Assembly (NCBI GenBank): GCA_009746045.1
Contig: RPFO01000164.1
Location: 786,712-850,711, forward strand
Direction of reading: 5' to 3'
Source: Mesostigma viride
Taxonomy: Eukaryota > Streptophyta > Mesostigmatophyceae > Mesostigmatales > Mesostigmataceae
Length of the DNA: 64,000 nucleotides
A program made the translations under genes and the position numbers. Position 1 is the stretch's first letter. Each line of letters opens with the position of its first letter. The notes below the pieces were generated by a model, which searched no databases, had not been told where the DNA came from, and saw nothing but the letters and a program-made list of their open reading frames with translations. Below, piece after piece: positions 9,801-20,001 of this stretch.

Positions 9801-11366
9801 GCCTTCCGCACGCTTCCTGAGCAGCCGCTTGAATGCTGCACAGAGAGTCACCAAAGTCCACTCCCCACCGGGCGGCTCCGGAAGATCGATGGCCAGCAGG
9901 GGCACTGCACTCCGCCATAACCGGCAAGCCTTGGTCTGCGTATAATCAGGCACTTTGCCCGCAAACGCGAGAAGCCGGTCAAGGGAGAAAGCCGGATCCT
10001 CACCCTCGGCGACGGTGAACGCTCCATTCCATTCCGCGATGGCCTTGACGTGCTCAACTGGGTACTCCAGCCGCAGTTGCTGCCACAGCTGCTCTGCCGG
10101 GTCGACATCGAAGATGATCGAGTCGAGATCCGGTGTGCCCATGTCCGTGAGCGCAAACCATATGTCCGTGCGATGACATCGGTCCACGAGCGCTCGGTAA
10201 TGCTGGACCAAAACCTGGACCTTCTTCTTGGTCAGGTCATGGAAAAAAAGGTGAATAAAATCCATCACCATCTCATGGCGAAGAGGATACCCCGAGGCAT
10301 AACGATAAGTGTTACAATGAGCTCGGAAGAGCTCATAGGCTTCCTCTAAAGTCGCACCCGTGCCTGCTGAGGTGAACTTCTCGCGAAGCTCCACCTTGGG
10401 CAGCGATGGCACACGAGTGGATTCGCCATGCACGCCGTACGGCATGCGGTGGGGTCGCTGGACGTCGTCGCCCTCACCCCATGGTATGCTGGCTACCTCC
10501 CGATCGACTTGGCCCCAGCCGAAGTCTGACCGAGTGCCGCCAAGCCTGGGCCGCCCTGCGGTGCCACCCAACGGCGTTGCTGCCGCCGTCATGGGTGGCC
10601 GACCTGTGCTAAACAAGCCACCTGATGCTCCCCCCCTGGGGGCTGCACCATACCCGCCGCGCCACGATAACGTGCCTTGGTTGGGTGCCCGTAGGTTCCC
10701 CCCCAGCGTATAAGATGCGTCGGCAGTCGACCGGGTGCCTACCCGACCGACGTTCGGCTGCAGCTCGTCATCCTGCGCCATTTCCCCGTCGCCCCGCCGT
10801 TGACCGCTTGGTCCGACGCGTGGCTGACTGGGCTCAACGTTGCGTAGTGGACCTGTCCCACTGCGCTCTTCGTCGAAGTGTCCGCGTTGGTCGCGCAGCG
10901 CCTCATGTCGCCGCGCTTCCTCGGCAGCGGCCTCCTCGTCGGCAGCCTGCCTGGCCTCGGCGTCGCGTTGGGCCGCAGCTTGGCAGGCGCGTGCAGCTTC
11001 CGTGGTTGCCTCCGCCTGCCGCCGTTGCTCAGCGCGCTCCGTAGCACGCCTCGCTTCAGCCGTAGATTCCGCGCGCTCCAAAGCAAGTCGCACAGTTTCT
11101 TCAACAAGCGTCGCCTGTTGCGATAACTGCGTCGCTTGCTGAGCTCGGAGTGCCGCCAGCTCTGCCGCTTGCTCTTGCAGCAGGCGCAGCACTTGGGTAA
11201 GAGCACCACCGTCCCCTGCCGAAGAAAGGGAAGGCGCTCCATTACCTAACAAAGCGGTGTCCGCACTAGTGCCGAGACGACCGCTGGGCGGGTCAGTTGC
11301 TTGACCGCCCGTAGCTGCCGGCGCTGACCCACCACTGCCTGATGCTGTGGGGTCAGTTCCTGACAT
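6834..11366 (-). CDS. Gypsy gag-protease-cytosine-C5 DNA methyltransferase polyprotein
   Basis: About 1,510 codons from an ATG at 11366 (MSGTDPTASG); the frame is open further upstream, but that ATG begins the gag-like sequence. Order: an Ala/Glu/Arg-rich coiled-coil-like N-terminus; a gag body; Gly-rich GGSGGGGQ repeats and an RGG box at about residues 590-640; a CX2CX4HX4C zinc knuckle (CYLCDKDGHLSREC) near 651; a retropepsin with KLDSGA near 925 and LLGVDVLARA; then a DNMT domain from about 1166. The DNMT shows motif I LELFAGIGGG, motif IV GWECQGLSQAG with the catalytic Cys but Glu in place of the usual Pro, motif VI FENV and motif VIII THRLRAYW. A 2-bp TG expansion near 7140-7150 shifts the frame, so the last ~100 residues are out of phase; the correct motif IX/X region (QPPAEFREASMGFHVGAS) continues in the neighbouring frame down to about 6814. 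Confidence 0.9.
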   Translation of the reverse strand: MSGTDPTASGSGGSAPAATGGQATDPPSGRLGTSADTALLGNGAPSLSSAGDGGALTQVLRLLQEQAAELAALRAQQATQLSQQATLVEETVRLALERAESTAEARRATERAEQRRQAEATTEAARACQAAAQRDAEARQAADEEAAAEEARRHEALRDQRGHFDEERSGTGPLRNVEPSQPRVGPSGQRRGDGEMAQDDELQPNVGRVGTRSTADASYTLGGNLRAPNQGTLSWRGGYGAAPRGGASGGLFSTGRPPMTAAATPLGGTAGRPRLGGTRSDFGWGQVDREVASIPWGEGDDVQRPHRMPYGVHGESTRVPSLPKVELREKFTSAGTGATLEEAYELFRAHCNTYRYASGYPLRHEMVMDFIHLFFHDLTKKKVQVLVQHYRALVDRCHRTDIWFALTDMGTPDLDSIIFDVDPAEQLWQQLRLEYPVEHVKAIAEWNGAFTVAEGEDPAFSLDRLLAFAGKVPDYTQTKACRLWRSAVPLLAIDLPEPPGGEWTLVTLCAAFKRLLRKRAEGEKGISSELAEMRKKMAEMEKAIAVKGGQRLPGAGRGEYVGTQGGGNAGHGGSGGGGQGGSGGGGQGGSGGGGQGGSGGVSRGGGGSGYGGRGRGGGRGGGGRPPSSDGTQEAQGVQGALGAPTPSRGKCYLCDKDGHLSRECPSRCTKPHGADTKWHLMNKCPAAGIKTVHFAEMAGKTDSMEAQVAAIKHGEEATAPPNQFATVYREDPFWAPMPGDVEINAAEATKGKQARSPLSFQQAPMLPAGQLPASFSMPLAGVQSAFEHANPAGLEQRRRLAPVYPMPFIVDVPMFSARQVVDTFGQKGVEWLGSVVSEIQLFADGHDVRTLRNSESVTYGRQPVEAAVPVVQAGVVSTSSQQRTSAVPQVPTVVPYPNGEPSIAFQAVGACGDVWSDMVTCPLVGAVKLDSGAQPLVISTDLATMLNLTYENGGLVESPVSVSGWQGPASKPYAMTAVKVNVIFNPLRASSMTTVSAYALVVNKCGYSALLGVDVLARAMVQVDYRAEEASYIPDWDGAGLKRASVPVSCFSSSAGAARLNPSAAAGVVEVSMVEVRAAGSSAWDKHRTVLPQPTASIAKMRTQWSLDAVTSTRQLAMRKRVTEAVVTVPQMASHGLTLVQPGVSEAQGNFSAAILPQAPDFAKGAVVLELFAGIGGGIAGFLAAGGVCRKLIAVEPSHKARQVYFSHCGVLSREYPAQFPPSAWRDPFGECPQDIRAIGEVQVQQLLRRHHAIDLVIAGWECQGLSQAGQGRGLADPRSALFWELLRVVGLLQSRQPHPPAYLFENVVAGDSPHQAVREDWATIVALLGEPIVCDNAGLGGLTHRLRAYWTNVACATGVQAVLGAVARQHPSVSAEVALPSHLVTQKVDSEDRPPYARVNRVGSPMCMCTADPGQLPRVDSICTVIGVRVSFGTLPPVCWCSHPQNFVRPAWVFMSGPRRCRACSRVSAAWSLIGQAMSVLQVGYVLLASVAVRQSGGGVCDRCGLSFS

Positions 11367-12833
11367 GTTGATGGTGGTATCGACCCTGGAGAGCTCCTGC
11401 CCGTCGGTGTCGACGCCCGTGTTGGCACAGCCTGCGTGGCTTGCCAAAAACGCTGTGACCGACCTAGTGTGATATGACATAAACTGCCACAACCACTACC
11501 AAGTAGCAACGGTCTAATCTGAAAGACTTAATGGTTGATCAGGCCACTATGTGTGCTAGTCTTCCCCAGAAAACTGCACACCGTCTCTCTTTGCTGAAAT
11601 GAAAATGTTCCTTTGCAGATGGAGCTAGTCTCTTCGAGTAATGAAAAGAGGGCTCTCAGCCGAGGACAAGGAACTGTCCCTCGTGCCTGATGACCACCTT
11701 CTTGATCCCCTTGTGTACCGTCGCGTGCCGCGTTTGAATATCCTTGCTGGGGCGTTAGCTAGACGCTCCAACTACTCTAATTGCGACAATATGATGGTGC
11801 AAGAGGGTGCTTTTGCCTCCCCTGCTATAGAACAATGCTTTCACAACACACACTTTGCACAGTCTGATGATGAAGCCGCACATGCGGAATTTATTGAGAA
11901 AGTTAATACAATTACAACACGTTGATAGTCTCAATATCGATGCACTCCATGCTCACGAGCCCGCAGTTAGGCAGCGCTCCATGACATGCTACCGGCCTTG
12001 CTCCCAAGGAAAGGGAGAAACACGAAGGCCACTAACGAGAGACTCGAAGAGACTACACGCTGCGTGAGAGTCCTCTTCGACTATGAACCAAACCATTCGT
12101 CATGCCACACGCATGACACACGCCACACTTGTCAGTCCAGCCAGGAATGCCAAAACTATCTTGCTGCCTGAACCATGCAAATAGAAACCGCATTCCAGTT
12201 GCCGTCCTGGCTTTCTACCACACATGCCAACAAAAGCAGGAAGGCATCCCGACAAATCTAAATTGCTACCCTGTTGCCGATCTCATCTCCTAGAGGCTCC
12301 GGCATTTCTGTCCCTGGGAATGTCCGGCATTGAGTCACGTCCACCAAGGTCGAAGCATAATATCCTTCAGACAATCTGCACGCTCACACCTTGCGTGTGA
12401 GTGGCCCAGCAAACATTGCGTCTAATCGTTCCTTTCTAGAAGAAATCCCTTTGTAGGGCTGCCAGCGATTTCGCATTCATTCCAGCGATCTGGCTCCGCA
12501 CCGCAAATTGTCCTTTTCCATTTTCTGTCCAGTCCTCATAACGTTGACCCGCTATTCTACACCACAAAGACACCTGGCCTGTCAATAGCCTCGGCGCTGT
12601 TGAAGTCCAGCAGTCCAGCTTCAGCTCCAGCTGTCCACTAACACGCGTATGATCCTCTCGACGCTGCGCACTTGTGCTGCCGTCCGCTCAAGTCAGTGCT
12701 GCGCGCCCAGCTGTGCCTGGCCCGGCGCGCGTGCACGTACACTTTCGTCCGCTCTTATGCTGCAAGTGCTAGTGTCCCCCCCCGGTCACTAGCCTTTGTC
12801 GAAAATGCGTAGAAAACAAATTCCTTGCGCACG
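11367..12833. other. Probable gypsy 5' leader/LTR region, unassigned
   Basis: By position this should hold the 5' untranslated leader and possibly the 5' LTR of the gypsy element, but I could not identify LTR boundaries, a primer-binding site or a target duplication, because the other LTR lies outside the window. No convincing gene is visible; the small frames at 11641-11925 and 11855-12171 lack any recognisable feature. Confidence 0.4.
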
Positions 12834-14360
12834 TCACCGGTCTTGTGCATAGTGGGCGCCGCCCGGATGACATAGCTCGCCGTCCGTGACACGCCCGTCA
12901 GCCATGTCCGCTCGGGGCTCGTCCCTGCAGTATGCCGTCTGGAGCTGGAAGTAGGTCGGCCATAGCTCCCGTCGCCGTTGTTGCTGGGCCAGGGTCAAGT
13001 CGTCGTCCATCGTGAATGGGGTCCTCGCGAGACTCTTACGGCGTTTGAGGAACAACACGGCTTGTCTGCCATGTGGTCAAAGGTGAGGAGCATGCAGGGG
13101 AGCCGGCCCAGCCTTACCCTGCGCGCGGGGCAGGCCGGGATAGCCGACATCCTAAGCTCACCAGTGAGGTTCATGGGGACAAGGATGTCGCGCTCAAACG
13201 CGAATGCAAGAGAGGCAGAGTCCTCACCGTCAGGACTGCTGGGGGAAGTGCTTGACGATGACGTTGTGCATGGCTGCGCTTGGTGAGCTAGCTCGGCCTC
13301 CTCGCGGAGGTCGAGCGTCAGTTGCTTGAGCTGTGCCGCGATGGTGGAGGTGGTGGTGGTGGTGGTGGTGTGGCTTTTTAGCAGGTCCGCCCAGGTCTGG
13401 GTGGGAGGAGCATCGTCGGCCGGGCCAGCAGATGCTGGCTGGGCGGCAATGTCCTTCACCGCCTGGGCAGTGAGGCCGGCGGTGTTTTGCAGGCACTCAA
13501 TGGCGATGGCGTGATCGTGGACGGGCGCTTGTCGATATGTCGAGGAGCTGGGCGGTGATGGCGGAGGTGGTTGCGGAGGTGGAGGAGAGGAGGGTGGATG
13601 TGGCGGTGGCGGTGGCGGAGAGGTGAGGGAGCTCAGCAGCCAGCGTGCTGCCCGTGGCGGCCACATCTGCCACGAGGGCCGGGGTCACGTGCTGCTCGAA
13701 GGCTTCCTTGAGGAGGGTACGAACAGTGGAGGCGGAAACGGAGGGAGCCCAGATCTCGCCGTCGGAGGGAGCAGAGAATCAGGTGCTGAAGCGCGGGCCG
13801 GGTGTAGAAGGCGTGCTTTTCCAGCATGTCGCGTTGCATAAACTGCATGACGGCCATCTGTCTCGAGAAGGCGGTTTTGGTTGAGAAGGTGGAGGCACAG
13901 CTCACGGAGCGAGGCATAGTCCCCGTAGAAAATGCACTCCAGAGCAGTGCACGGGGCGATGTCGAACCAGTTAGGACCTTCGACAATTAAGGTTTTGGGC
14001 TTGAAACGCGGTTCGGAGTAGCGGTTGCGTTTGATTTCAGGCGATGCCTATGGCGAGGCCGTAGAGGGAGCCGAGTGAACCACTAACGCTTGGCTAGTGT
14101 CACCGCTGCCTGCGAGACCGGGGGGGCGGAACTGCAGCCGGAGCTGCAGGCGTATTCGCTTGGCTCATCACAGCCTCCAAACTGCGATTCATTGAGTTGC
14201 GTTTGCCAGACATAATATTGCGTGATAGCTTCGGGAAAATGTATCAGCATGTGCGTCTTAGAAAGACGAAGCGATTGTGATATTCACGGCCGAATTCGGT
14301 GCCCAAACGTGAAAGTTATGAGCTCCACCGTCAGCCATGATTCTCGTGGCTCGTGGCTCG
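12834..14360 (-). mobile_element. Decayed ORF1-only LINE-type element, copy 3
   Basis: Minus-strand remnants of the same ORF1 family, now split over three frames: FTMDDDLTLAQQQRRRELWP near 12960-13015, then AVKDIAAQPASAGPADDAP and the DLREEAELAHQAQ block between 13000 and 13500, and an N-terminal portion at 13633-13986. A 5' UTR block at about 14195-14345 matches the one at 34626-34800 (shared GCATGTGCGTCTT and AAACGTGAAAGTTATGAGCT). Several frameshifts show it is dead. The 3' UTR and tail are absent or unrecognisable below 12834. Confidence 0.75.
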
Positions 14361-14925
14361 TAGTTGCTGTTCATTGATCACTTGCCTTGTGGGTACCGAA
14401 TCCGCAATTGAGAAGTGCCTTGCCAGCGTCTGCTGAAAAGCTGAGCATCTGTGCGCCTGGCACTGTTAGCACTCAGATGTACTTACAGAATGCGGAAGGG
14501 GGTTTGGGGTTGGGTCACATGGTAAACTTCTTTGTCCGTTGCTGACACTCAGGTAAGTTGAACTTCAGCCCAGCGATGTCTGGTAAAAAGCCCATTACCA
14601 CTTGCAGCAATGGCTTCTTCTTGATAGAGGTAGTTTACTGAAACATAGCATACACTCTTTCGTAAAAATGACAGTAACGTGACTCAAGTGATGGGATTTT
14701 AAGTGTCAAAATTCTGCATCTTTTTTCCAATCTTCACAAATGAACAGGCCACAAAAAATGCTCAGAGGGCAGCAGAGCAACTGCTATGAACCCAAACAGC
14801 TAATATTGCTACAAAATTTTCGGGCGAATACCCGTGGCCGTCCCATTTCCCGGGAACCTCACAAGATGAAAAAACTGGTCGGACATCAGCACGATGCTCC
14901 CACGAAGGCATCGAAAGTGAACCCC
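14361..14925. other. Intergenic, nothing recognised
   Basis: Flank between the decayed LINE copy and the 3' end of the small membrane-protein gene. It probably contains that gene's 3' UTR near 14740-14925. No repeats or motifs stand out. Confidence 0.5.
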
Positions 14926-15526
14926 TCAAAGTTTGCCGTTCAGCTTCGCCACAGACACGCCGACAAGCGCAGCAGCCAACGCTGTGTTGGCAAGAGCAAT
15001 GTCCTTCTTCATTGTCTTAGACTTAAGACCGTAATAAAGATTCCCTGCAGCGCAAGCTGCCCATCCGGCCGCAGAAGCTTTGAGCCCATTGGTCTTGTCC
15101 CCTGGTGTGTTTGCCAATGCTAACTGGCTCAGAGCGTTACACCCAAACCCAACTCCGATCCATTGCATCAAGGTGTCATTCCGCGCCTCAGACGAAGAAA
15201 GGTAGAAATCCTTGGACCACTTTGGGGCGGCGATGAGATGACTGGAATATAAACCTAAATACGTTGATTTCCAGCAAACATTTCAGGAACAAAACCAGCA
15301 GTACACGCAAGCAGCACATCATTATCACATATAGCACAAAATGCCATTCATAACAAGGCCTCGTCATTTTGGTCAATAATAAATGATTATGCGTTGCCTT
15401 GCGGCTTGCCGGCGACACAAACAAAATATCAACGGGAGGATTGGACAAAACAAGTGTTCAAAGTATTAGACTCTTACCAGAAGCCGCGGCAGAAAGCTTG
15501 ATAATATCCTCCGAAGAAATCGGCAT
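14926..15526 (-). CDS. Small conserved-looking membrane protein, two exons, 125 aa
   Basis: Exon 1 runs 15526-15478 (MPISSEDIIKLSAAASG), ending at a GTAAGA donor in phase 1. Exon 2 runs 15254-14926, after a TATTTAG acceptor, and restores the frame. The product has 125 residues with three or four hydrophobic helices rich in Ala and Gly: IKLSAAASGLYSSHLIAAP, LMQWIGVGFGCNALSQLAL, LKASAAGWAACAAGNLYYGL and IALANTALAAALVGVSVA. The pattern, including YSSHLIAAPKW followed by DFYLS, suggests a small multi-helix membrane protein, but I do not recognise the family. The intron is 223 bp. The phase match plus a sensible hydropathy pattern make a real gene likely. Upstream is a C-rich 5' leader with a CTCCCCA triplication. 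Confidence 0.7.
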
Positions 15527-15799
15527 TGTAAAGTTGGGGAGTGGGGAGTGGGGAGTGGGGAGTGCTGCTGTGTGGAAGAGCTCGAGCCGTGTGTCAAAAG
15601 ATCGTGTCAAAAAGCGTCCCGTTGACAGTGGCTTGCCCAGTGCCGATGCAGAAAAAAGGGTGTTCAGGGTCAGGTATGGCCCACGAGTGGGGTAGTCCAC
15701 GTCAGATTGCAGATTACGAGATTGGATAGTTTTGCAATCTGGCGCGTGCTGACGCGGCAACTGATTTCTTGAAAAAATCCAAGTACAGTCACAACGCTG

Positions 15800-15935
15800 C
15801 CCTTGGGCGGCGTGGGACACAACAACAACAACAACAACAACAGTACAGTTGACTGTAGTCACAACTCACACCCCGCATCTCTGCTGCCCATGGGCGGCGT
15901 GGGACACAACAACAACAACAACAACACCCCGCATC
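15800..15935. repeat. Duplicated ~85-bp block with (CAA)n runs
   Basis: Two copies of GGGCGGCGTGGGACA followed by a CAA/ACA trinucleotide run, at about 15806-15843 and 15892-15930, upstream of the membrane-protein gene. A tandem duplication with microsatellite growth in its promoter region. Confidence 0.8.
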
Positions 15936-17101
15936 GCATGGGTTGTTTAACTTGCTCTGTAATACAGTAAAGTTAGGCCTGTTTTGCATAGCATCCATGT
16001 ACGCATTACAGTAGTGCATACCAAGAAAAATTGCAGATGGCTCATGGGATGGCTATTGGTTAGCCAGGTAGGCGCATCTATTTAATTATACGCGCGATTT
16101 CATCAGTGGTAAATTTTTTCTTCTTTTTTTTGGCACACGCGTACCTAAGGATGCACTCTCGGCAATAAGGAAAATTAAAAGGGTGGTACCGCCTACGTCT
16201 CCACCGCCTACATAAGCCAGCGTGAGCCTTATGTCGACGGATCGTGGCACAGCGTGCAATAGAAGGCGGTGCCAGAGGCCTGAAAACTAGAAAGTCAGCC
16301 ATGGCTACGAAAGCTATGTAGTGGAATGTAAGCCGTAATGACCTGCATCCGCGGAGGTAAATCAAGCCGGCCGGAGTTCTGCATCTGAGAAGGTCGAAAT
16401 TTTTTTTTTAACGCAACAATATGTTGTGCGACACCAGTTGGTAGGGAATAAAGGCAATACAGGAATCAAGGTCTGGCCAGCAACGTAACGATGAGTACGA
16501 TGCGAGACCAAGTAAGTATGGACAGGCAGCTGCAACTCGGCCTCACCAGCCGACGTTATATAATCTCACGAAGCCAATGCTACGTGCGCGGTGCCAAACA
16601 TTAATCGAATGATAGCACGTGACTGCGTCACGCAAGCATTTCCCTCGAAATTATGAATGAAAGTCCTATATTCAAGTTAACCGTGGGTGAAAGGGGTATG
16701 GGGACCGCAGCCAGTGGCACTGGTCTTACCATAGCGCGTAAGTCGTGGCACCGGCCCTACCGGCTCGGGCTTGGTATCTACCATAACATCATCAAGGAGA
16801 CAACCAGCGCAGGCCAGAAATCGGGAGAATCCGGACCATGGTAGCTACCATAACATCTACCATAACATCATGCCTTGTGGGTCATCCGCCCCCATGTTAC
16901 CGACATACCCGGGGTATGGCTTGAGCCCATTCTTCCTAGTGTAGCACATGTCCAATTCTAGCCTAATAATCACGAAAGGTATAGGCCCTGGGGCACCCGG
17001 CCTCGCCCGGTTTAAGATGTCGTATAAGAAGAAAAATGTTTGCTGGACCGGCACGTGCTGGTTTGGTGCAACATACTGGGCGAAAACGGCTGAATTATTA
17101 T
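15936..17101. other. Intergenic with one short Penelope-like fragment
   Basis: No gene is recognised here. Apart from the 54-bp fragment annotated separately at 16791-16844, the sequence has no repeats I can link to other parts of the window. Confidence 0.5.
16791..16844 (-). mobile_element. 54-bp Penelope-like 3'-end fragment with 13-bp target duplication
   Basis: Matches the 3' terminus of the element at 21627-24238 (ATCAAGGAGACAACCAGCGC on the plus strand) and stops after CCGGACCATGGTAG. The direct repeat CTACCATAACATC lies at 16778-16790 and 16845-16857. An extreme 5' truncation. Confidence 0.85.
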
Positions 17102-17334
17102 CAAGGAGACAACCAGCGCAGGCCAGAAATCGAGGGAGAATCCGGACCATGGTAGCTCGAGCCTGCCGTTATCTTGTCCGCGTGTTCGAGTCGTTCAGGA
17201 TTATGAAGATGAATGGTGATGGAAACGTGTATCCTTGTGCATTGAAATTATGGCTGGCTTACGTGTAGAGCGACTAGATGACCTAGACGGTGGGGCCGGA
17301 AACAGCATGCTTGATCAGGGCGTGTGTTTCGAGC
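17102..17334 (-). mobile_element. 233-bp Penelope-like 3' fragment with 12-bp target duplication
   Basis: Contains the 3' UTR segment shared with 21627-21860 and 62055-62290, flanked by CTGAATTATTAT at 17090-17101 and 17335-17346. A 5'-truncated retrocopy on the minus strand. Confidence 0.9.
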
Positions 17335-17346
17335 CTGAATTATTAT

Positions 17347-17934
17347 ATCAGCGCGTTCATCACCACATTGTTTGATTATCAAGTAGATAACAGCACGTGA
17401 CTGCGTCACGTGAGCATAATCCTTAGGTTAATGGTTGGAATGGACCTAGATCTATCCCCGACTGTGATGACGCATGCAACACCGGATTACCCTGTTCTGG
17501 GTGGCTGTACACGACCACCGCCGGTGGTGGAGCAACCCGCACCTGCCACGGATCGTCAAACGTGACCTTGTCAAAGTCGTTCATAATTCTGGCCATCCTC
17601 ACCTAGCTATGGAGCAAAGGCCTGGGCGCTCACCCATGTGATGGAGCAGCAACTCGAGGCCCGCTCACGAAGATGCTAACTAAAGCTCTCAACATTTACT
17701 TCATGCAGTCTGCATATTAGCAACGGAGATTTGTATGCCGATTTGCCAAATGTTTCCAAGCTTCTTAGAAACCTGTAGGCGCCTGGGTCTAGCCAGGCAC
17801 CTGGCACGCACAGTCTGAACAGGTAGACGCACTAGATAGGTCAGCTGGCACCCAGCCCGCCCAACCGGGATGCCATGTCCTAACGTGGCAGCCCAAAGGC
17901 CGGGTGCGACCAGCTAGGTGCCCCTTGGTATACC
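17347..17934. other. Intergenic, nothing recognised
   Basis: No coding sequence, microsatellite or element end that I can identify. Confidence 0.5.
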
Positions 17935-17938
17935 TTAA

Positions 17939-19883
17939 GGGGAGGTGGCACCCCAAAACCCTTAAAAATTGAACTATGGTAATAACACTTGAAATTCATT
18001 TGCACAATGCTGAAATATGATTGCGGGCACTAAATAACATCTCTTGTGAGTTGTCCATGCACTTGTTGGGGGTACTACCCCCAAGTATACGCCAATATTG
18101 CGCTATAAATAGAAAAAGACGCTAATTAGGGCTGGGTATGCCCCAGCCAATGCACACATTTGTTGGCAACCAAAAATCAACCATTTGTAGTTCCCTGAGT
18201 GTGTAGCTTGCTGAGCTATTTACATCATGGAAATGGCAAAACCTTGAACAGTTATTAATTTTCCCGCAAAACAGGTCTTTTTTTACCGGACATTGGGAAT
18301 AAACATATCATAAACACTTCAGATAAGGCCACAAAATCAAGCGAAAATCCGGCTAACAGGGGGACAGCAGTGGTCCAAGTCCCAGGTCATTCCGACAAGT
18401 CAAGCTCAAGTTATAAGGTTTTGCGTGCTAAAACCTGAACATACGCTAAATGAGGTTTTTCTGTGTATAAGGCCACCTAGACATCATGTTTTCCATCCAA
18501 GAGGCCAAAAAACATGCCCAACTCGATCACACAACATAAGAAAAGGCTAGGCACCTCATCTGCCCTCCCCTGCCCTCAGCATGGCCAGCCTTGCCAGCGT
18601 GCGCATAGCAACACCATCGCCAGGCATACACGCACCAAGAGAGCATACACTAAGACCATGGTCCGGATTCTCCCGATTTCTGGCCTGCGCTGGTTGTCTC
18701 TTTGATACACTAAGCTCAGCCCAAGGTTACCATGTAAATTTATGCCAAGAACTCAGCAAGTATACGTGTAAAAACCTTAGAAAGACTGACCAAGCAATAG
18801 AGGCAACTGCAGCCTGCAAACTTGGCAGCAAATCATACATGTTGTCTGCCAAGCATTCACATCCTATCCAGCTTGCCTTGCTGCACACATAGCAGGGAAG
18901 TCTTAATGGTTATAGCTCAAGGAAAGCAATGGAAACACCTATCTAATGCAATGCCACTCATGCAGTATGGCCAGCAAAAGAACCACTCTCACCTTCCTTT
19001 CCAATAGGGCAATTTGCTAAGAAGCTGATGCCAGCTTGTTAGCCTCTAGGCACATGCCGGATGTCGTTCTAAAACAGGCGTGTCAGATCCGGCACATAAC
19101 AAAGCGTCTGAGCAAGCTCACGTCCAAAGGATTATGGAAAACAAATGTCAACACATTACCAACAACTTGACCTCGGCGCATTTAGCATGCCAGCCACAAA
19201 CTACACGAAATTGTACGAAATAGCTAGGAATCTGACGATGCAACCGAAAGAAATGGAGCGCTTCCTGCAGGGAAACTGCCCGAAAAAAAGGCGAAAGGCC
19301 GACGTTAATGCACCTGCCTGCGTGGAAATGTTTCATGCATAAACTGGCACGCAAGCTCGAACAATAAAAGACATCATCCATTGATCAGGCGAACAAGGAA
19401 GGTGCGCCTTCCGTGAATACATCGAAGGCGACATGCGCAGGCCTGCGTAGGTTCTTACCTTGAATGCCGGAAATGTAAAAGAAACCGGGAAGCTTCGGCA
19501 CAAACTCGACAACACCATTAAGTTAGCTTCATAATCGCTCTTTAGAGCCTACGTTGCCTCACAATAGCTGCCGTAAACCTGCATTAAATTTCATGATCCG
19601 CAAGAGAAATTATATCCTGGACCCCCGCGCCCGTAGCCGTTCGAGAAATTAGCGATATTGCAAACCGTAAACTTTCCGCCTCGAAATGAGGTCATCAACT
19701 AATCTTCTGCGAAATTCAAGCATTTTTTCTAGCTGTTTACGTGCCATATCGATTAATATTGCATAAAGGCATGCCGCCATGGCCACTTCCGCGAGGGTTG
19801 AGCGGTCCGGGCACACATTATACACCGTACGGACGGTACCGCGAATTTTTTGGCGCGGAAAATATTCGGCGCGCCACGTCCCC
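17939..19883. mobile_element. TTAA-flanked non-autonomous DNA transposon, copy 1
   Basis: Bounded by TTAA at 17935-17938 and 19884-19887. Left end is GGGGAGGTGGCACCCC and the right end read inward is GGGGACGTGGCGCGCC, a 16-bp imperfect inverted repeat. A near-identical 1.9 kb copy lies at 38758-40642 with its own flanking TTAA, which confirms both boundaries. No transposase is encoded; the internal small frames are conserved only because the DNA is. TTAA duplications point to piggyBac- or Kolobok-type mobilisation. It carries a 50-bp Penelope-like insertion at 18655-18704. Confidence 0.85.
18655..18704 (+). mobile_element. 50-bp Penelope-like 3'-end fragment, with empty site elsewhere
   Basis: Starts ACCATGGTCCGGATTCTCCC and ends TGGTTGTCTCTTTG. 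It is flanked by ATACACTAAG at 18645-18654 and 18705-18714. The sister transposon copy has a single ATACACTAAG at 39464-39473 and no insert, so this is a dated, target-duplicating insertion. Confidence 0.95.
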
Positions 19884-19887
19884 TTAA

Positions 19888-20001
19888 TTCCGACATAAGT
19901 TGATCATCATTTGAGGCAGTGAGATTCTCCATGAATGCAAGCTCATAAGTGTCTAGATAGAGGTTTGCAAGGATCCCGACACAGTTAGTGCCCATAGGGA
20001 T
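19888..20001 (-). mobile_element. Internal Penelope-like RT fragment hosting a LINE insertion
   Basis: The stretch from about 19905 matches the element at 22738-22836 (encodes part of the IPMGTNCAGLLANLYLYTYE block on the minus strand). It is cut at its right edge by the ORF1-only LINE tail at 20002. The direct repeat CCCATAGGGAT at 19991-20001 recurs at 34818-34828. Confidence 0.8.

Noticed and set aside
11367-12833. 5' LTR and primer-binding site of the gypsy element
   Set aside because: No convincing TG...CA boundaries, tRNA-complementary stretch or second LTR in the window to compare with.
18514-19342. Small frames conserved between the two TTAA elements as possible genes
   Set aside because: The DNA itself is nearly identical between copies, so conservation of the frames carries no information; no domain is seen.
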